Of a stretch of 10,228 bases of DNA, positions 6,547 through 10,228 are shown piece by piece. Numbering within the stretch: position 1 is the stretch's first letter; each line of letters starts with the position of its first letter. Below the pieces are notes generated by a model. The model ran no database searches, was not told the origin of the DNA, and saw nothing but the letters and a program-made list of their open reading frames with translations. The DNA comes from Cyclobacteriaceae bacterium (GTDB lineage Bacteria > Bacteroidota > Bacteroidia > Cytophagales > Cyclobacteriaceae): positions 1 to 10,228 of the forward strand of contig CANHCD010000052.1 in the NCBI GenBank assembly GCA_947458795.1, given 5' to 3'. A program made the position numbers and the translations under genes.

Positions 6547-9003
6547 TTATTGCTCTATCAAGTTGATCACTAATTTGATCGCTCCAGGTACTCCTGCAGG
6601 TAATTGCCTGAAAAAAGATAGCCCAGTGTACACATACGTTCCATCCCCTACCTTAGCAGTAATCAAAGCGCCCTTAATTGCTGCTTCTCCTGGATCCTGT
6701 AGCGTCAAGGGACTTTGGTACCGATCATCTACTTTGGAGGCAAAATAAAGCCCTCGTTCCTGTACCCAACCCTCAAAATCCTTTTGTTGTATCTTATTTG
6801 GACTGCTAAGCAGGCTACTCGCCCAATCCCCATCCACAGGTGAACCTTCTACTGTAACACGGTCACGGCCAATCTCAAAGGGATAAGGGCCCAACTGGGA
6901 AGTTACCAATGGACTGCTCGTATTGTACTGCAGAATTAAGTTGCCACCAGCCTTCACGTAATCCATTAGGACTGGCTGTTTGCTCGTTAAGAATTCTTTC
7001 GTATTGTAGGCACGTATCCCCACTACTATGGCTTGGTACTGTTTCAACTCCTCCAATTCCAAATTGACTTCATCAAGGAAACTGACTTGATAGCCCAAAG
7101 CAGACAATACTTCTGGAACCTCGTCCCCAGCCCCTTCTAGATAGCCTACTTTTCCACCAGAAATCTTCCAGTCTTCTTGAATCAGTTGGATTTGTGCTGG
7201 ACTAAAATAGGTCAAATTGGGGATATGGGGATAGGATATCCGATGGACAACTTGGTCAAATAGGCTACCGGAAGTACTCTTAAAGCGAGCTTTAATCTCC
7301 TTTCTTCCATTTTGTCCTCGAAGGAAGGTTACGGTATACCTACGCTGCTTTTGGGCAGGGAAATCTTCAACCTTTAACACCTTGAATTGATTGGAGTCTA
7401 AACCTTCAAATTCTATCGCCCCTTCAAGCAATTGATTTCTAAAGTTAACCTCTACGATCAAAGTTGGGTCCGCTCCTTCCACAAGAAACACCAATTCTTT
7501 CGATAGGGAAAGGTCTACCTCGGGTACCAGGGTAAATGGTTGCTTTACCTCCCCATCAATAGGATCATTGTACTTGTATTCCAAAGGGATCGCCATCGAA
7601 AAAGATTCCCCATCAACCGTAAAGGAAAGATCTCCTCCCACTTTAGGCAGTTCATAAGGAATTCCGATCTTTTGCTGGTTAGCTACCTGAAACAAGGCAT
7701 TTTCTACGGGTTTTTGAAGCCAATAAGGCTGGGAAAGGGCTGCATTAGCTTGCAGTTGTAGCGGAATAGACATCCGAACTGGCTCGTTTCCAGCGGCATT
7801 TTTTCCTACGTAATTGGTTCCGTAGACCTGCAACGAAATATTCGAAACAATGGTCTTGGAAGGATTGGTGAATACTAGTTCGGTGGGCATTTGCTCACCT
7901 GGATAGCCCAGTTCTTTTCCTGCCAGAAACTCTATTTTCAAGCCCATCGTCTTAAAAATGAGCTGATCTAGCTTTTCCGCCTTTTCTTTGATCCAAGGAG
8001 CTGATGAATTTAGTGCCGCAATTGATTTCCTCAGCGCTAGCAGCTTAAGGATTTGCTGATCCGGCTGGCTGAAATTGAAGGCACGAATCAGCTCATCTAA
8101 TGCGGTTTTCACTTCTTTACCTCCGGAAAACTGCTCCCATCGGCTAGCCAAATCTTCAAAAGGTGAGTTGCTATAGGCTTCTCCCCCAACTTGCTCCAAA
8201 TAGTCCTTGGCCTTTCCAGTACCTGCCGTAGATCCAAAGCCCTGAGATTTGTGCATCGTACGGCTGTCAGCCGCAAGCTGATGGTAGGTTTTACCCAATA
8301 AGGGATCATAGCCCCCTACTTCCATTGCGTAGTAGCGCTTCCCAGCTTCTGGCTCAAACTCACCTCGGAAATTGTAGGCATTGAAAAAAATACGTTTTGC
8401 CTGCCAAGGTTTTACATACTTCAATTGATCTGGATAAGCTTTTGGGTCACCTGAAAGCGCAAAAGCTTCGTTGGCAAGGATAGCAGAGGTGGTATGATGA
8501 CCATGGGTAATGCCCGGAGTAGTGTTGAACCGAGTAATGATGATGTCTGGTTGGAAACTACGAATTGCCCAGACGACATCGGCTAAGACCTTTTCTTTAT
8601 CCCAATTTTGAAGGGTTTCCGTTGGGTCCTTGCTGTATCCAAAATCAAGAGCTCGGGTGAAATATTGCTTGCCTCCATCTACTTCCCTAGCCTTGATCAA
8701 TTCCTGAGTTCGTATTTGCCCCAACTCAATTCCCAATTCCTTACCGATGAGGTTTTGTCCACCATCGCCTCTCGTGAGGCTCAAGTACCCCACTTCAGCA
8801 TGCTCCCCATTGGCTAGGTAAGCGATCATGCGGGTATTTTCATCGTCTGGGTGTGCAGCTACGTACAATACCCGTTTGGTTTCCCGCAATTTCAGCAGCT
8901 GATGGTAGAGCTGAGAGGAAGAAAGGGACTGCCCAAAACTTAAGGAAGAGAGAAATGCAAAAGAAAAGAGGATCTGGAAAAAGGGTAAAATTCGTGGACG
9001 CAT
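6547..9003 (-). CDS. Secreted multidomain PIG-L/LmbE family deacetylase
   Basis: This 818-residue protein starts with a signal peptide (residues 1-25, hydrophobic ILFSFAFLSSLSFG). A PIG-L/LmbE zinc deacetylase domain follows (about 40-270), with the signature AAHPDDE at 49-55 and a second metal site THGHH at 166-170. His51, Asp54 and His170 are the expected zinc ligands and Asp53 the likely general base. HKSQGFG (251-257) is a further conserved block. The family removes acetyl groups from N-acetylglucosamine-type substrates; the substrate here is unknown. Residues about 355-595 look like two beta-sandwich domains. Residues about 615-818 resemble a class I glutamine-amidotransferase-like fold (VGYLEGAGDEVPEVLSALGY, then AIVVGIRAY) with no nucleophilic cysteine. 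The ATG at 9003 is preferred over a TTG at 9027 because it begins directly with the signal peptide. It is the first gene of the operon with the microprotein and symporter. At this length and with export it is not the small cytoplasmic BshB1. Confidence 0.9.
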   Translation of the reverse strand: MRPRILPFFQILFSFAFLSSLSFGQSLSSSQLYHQLLKLRETKRVLYVAAHPDDENTRMIAYLANGEHAEVGYLSLTRGDGGQNLIGKELGIELGQIRTQELIKAREVDGGKQYFTRALDFGYSKDPTETLQNWDKEKVLADVVWAIRSFQPDIIITRFNTTPGITHGHHTTSAILANEAFALSGDPKAYPDQLKYVKPWQAKRIFFNAYNFRGEFEPEAGKRYYAMEVGGYDPLLGKTYHQLAADSRTMHKSQGFGSTAGTGKAKDYLEQVGGEAYSNSPFEDLASRWEQFSGGKEVKTALDELIRAFNFSQPDQQILKLLALRKSIAALNSSAPWIKEKAEKLDQLIFKTMGLKIEFLAGKELGYPGEQMPTELVFTNPSKTIVSNISLQVYGTNYVGKNAAGNEPVRMSIPLQLQANAALSQPYWLQKPVENALFQVANQQKIGIPYELPKVGGDLSFTVDGESFSMAIPLEYKYNDPIDGEVKQPFTLVPEVDLSLSKELVFLVEGADPTLIVEVNFRNQLLEGAIEFEGLDSNQFKVLKVEDFPAQKQRRYTVTFLRGQNGRKEIKARFKSTSGSLFDQVVHRISYPHIPNLTYFSPAQIQLIQEDWKISGGKVGYLEGAGDEVPEVLSALGYQVSFLDEVNLELEELKQYQAIVVGIRAYNTKEFLTSKQPVLMDYVKAGGNLILQYNTSSPLVTSQLGPYPFEIGRDRVTVEGSPVDGDWASSLLSSPNKIQQKDFEGWVQERGLYFASKVDDRYQSPLTLQDPGEAAIKGALITAKVGDGTYVYTGLSFFRQLPAGVPGAIKLVINLIEQ

Positions 9004-9126
9004 GGGTGTGGGATCAACTAAACGCAAACTAATTCAATTCATCACCAAATAAAATTGAATTTTGATGAATAGAGTAAAAAAAACAGGTCAAGTATCGGAT
9101 TACAATTGAAAGCCAAAACCACAATT

Positions 9127-9158
9127 AAAAAAAAAAAAGGCCGGAAAATTCCGGCCTT
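9127..9158 (-). terminator. Intrinsic terminator of the downstream TPR gene
   Basis: AAGGCCGGAA (9137-9146) pairs with TTCCGGCCTT (9149-9158). On the minus strand the stem is followed by a run of about 12 U (plus-strand A at 9127-9138). It lies 19 bases past the stop of the gene at 9178 and should insulate that gene from the deacetylase operon. Confidence 0.9.
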
Positions 9159-9177
9159 CAAATTAGGTTGTCAAGTA

Positions 9178-10228
9178 TTAATTCTCTTGCCAGTTGGCTC
9201 CAAGAATGGCAGAAATCTTTGCATTCATTGCATTCATTTCAGCTGTATTCTTCAAACGAGTATAGATTTGAAATAAGATAATCATGATATCTGTGTTGTC
9301 AGGCTTAATTTCCAACGCTTTAGTGAAGAAAGGAACAGCCATTTTGTACAATTCATCTGCCTGAGTACCCATCTCCTTAGATCTTTTCTCCCACTCTGCA
9401 TCAGAAAGAGAGTTCAGTTCGGCTAGGATACCTCTTGATTTCTCCAACATAAGTGCTCCAGTGTAATAATTTCCTTCAAAGAATTTAGGATCTACTTCTA
9501 CTGACTTCTTGTAATCCACTAATGCACCTTCAATGTCTCCACCTTGCTCTTTCAAATATCCAGATCTTAAGAGCAAACCAGGGTTATTTGGATCCTTTGC
9601 AAGTGCACTATTGATTTGAGTCATTGCTTCATCCATTTTATTGAGCTGTAGCAGCAACTGGATTTCATATTCCGCCAAAACCTTGTCGTTTGGATACTCC
9701 TTAAGAGCTTTAGTCACTAGTGCAAACGCAGCTTCTGGGTTTTTCTCTTCAGTACTTAAGATCTGCACCATAAAATAATACGCATTGGTCTTATTGTATG
9801 TTGGCAATTCAAACAGGTAGCCGAAATGTCTTTTCGCATCTTCGAAACGACCTAAATCATTGGCCAAGTAACCCGCATTGTAATGTATTGTAGAATCTGT
9901 TTTATCGATTTCTCCAGCAAGATTGAAGAACTCATAAGACATTTCCATATCATCTTCATTGTAGCGATTCAATGCCTTGTCAAAAGCAACATTCTTGAGC
10001 GTAATTAAAGAATAGGGTCTCAAATTGTCTGGAATGCCTGGCAATTCATCTGCATACACTGACTTTCCAACAGGAGATGTTTTGCTGTTTCCAGCCATTT
10101 CAAAGGTTTTGTTAAAAGTTGCCAAAGCTTGATTTCCAACTTTCACGGTCTCCATCGTATTCGAAGAATCCCTTCCAAAGATTTTGGTCTCGATTTGTGC
10201 TTTTACTAAGAAGGTGGCAGGATCACCA
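9178..10228 (-). CDS. TPR-repeat protein, 5' end outside window
   Basis: The frame is open from the TAA at 9178-9180 to the window edge, giving about 349 visible residues. An internal ATG at 10155 is not the start: the 24 upstream codons (GDPATFLVKAQIETKIFGRD, then SSNT) continue without a stop and read as protein. Several TPR units are visible, for example FNLAGEIDKTDSTIHYNAGY, YLANDLGRFEDAKRHFGYLF, PNNPGLLLRSGYLKEQGGDI, and AVPFFTKALEIKPDNTDIM near the end. The family in Bacteroidota usually carries an N-terminal signal peptide, which would lie beyond the window, so a periplasmic location is likely but not shown. No enzymatic motif is present; a protein-binding role is inferred. The gene ends in a strong terminator and is probably transcribed apart from the deacetylase operon. 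Confidence 0.85.
   Translation of the reverse strand, partial: GDPATFLVKAQIETKIFGRDSSNTMETVKVGNQALATFNKTFEMAGNSKTSPVGKSVYADELPGIPDNLRPYSLITLKNVAFDKALNRYNEDDMEMSYEFFNLAGEIDKTDSTIHYNAGYLANDLGRFEDAKRHFGYLFELPTYNKTNAYYFMVQILSTEEKNPEAAFALVTKALKEYPNDKVLAEYEIQLLLQLNKMDEAMTQINSALAKDPNNPGLLLRSGYLKEQGGDIEGALVDYKKSVEVDPKFFEGNYYTGALMLEKSRGILAELNSLSDAEWEKRSKEMGTQADELYKMAVPFFTKALEIKPDNTDIMIILFQIYTRLKNTAEMNAMNAKISAILGANWQEN

Noticed and set aside
6547..9003. Bacillithiol enzyme BshB1
   Set aside because: It shares the PIG-L motif, but BshB1 is a cytoplasmic protein of about 240 residues; this one is exported and 818 residues long.
9025..9050. Possible promoter before the deacetylase (TTAGTTTG with an upstream TTTGG, minus strand)
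   Set aside because: The -7 box lacks the TA, and the spacing to the upstream element is only about 13 bases.

Overview
The window looks like chromosomal DNA from a Bacteroidota bacterium, probably order Cytophagales near Algoriphagus/Cyclobacteriaceae. This is inference. The evidence is a secreted DUF2911 protein, a very long secreted PIG-L deacetylase, several TPR proteins, few Shine-Dalgarno sequences ahead of the genes, and two candidate promoters with the Bacteroidota -7 box TAnnTTTG. No tRNA, rRNA, CRISPR array, transposase or phage gene was seen. The genes look like resident housekeeping and accessory genes with similar base composition.

Left part (1-3471). A 3'-truncated holA (DNA polymerase III delta, minus strand) is divergent from a cytoplasmic TPR protein gene (plus, 995-1702). 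The TPR gene converges on a minus-strand pair, a D-2-hydroxyacid dehydrogenase followed 9 bp later by a tandem UspA-type universal stress protein. The convergent stop codons share one CTAG palindrome, so there is no intergenic terminator between them.

Middle (3472-4728). A secreted DUF2911 protein gene (plus) follows a 183-bp divergent gap. The 225 bp after it holds an 11-bp perfect inverted repeat, a run of 7-bp degenerate repeats, and a perfect 18-bp hairpin with an A-tract on one side and a T-tract on the other. The hairpin should terminate transcription from both directions.

Right part (4729-10228). A minus-strand operon encodes, in order of transcription, a secreted multidomain PIG-L/LmbE deacetylase (818 aa), a 34-residue single-span membrane microprotein, and a sodium:solute symporter (571 aa). 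The genes are almost seamless: TAA-G-ATG between the first two and a 4-bp ATGA overlap between the last two. The likely logic (inference) is extracytoplasmic deacetylation of an N-acetylated glycoconjugate or amide, with sodium-driven uptake of a product, the microprotein acting as a small subunit or regulator of the symporter. Upstream of it lies a secreted-type TPR protein gene whose 5' end is outside the window, closed by a strong intrinsic terminator.

No gap exceeds 300 bp. The 174-bp gap at 9004-9177 holds only that terminator and no promoter I could recognise.
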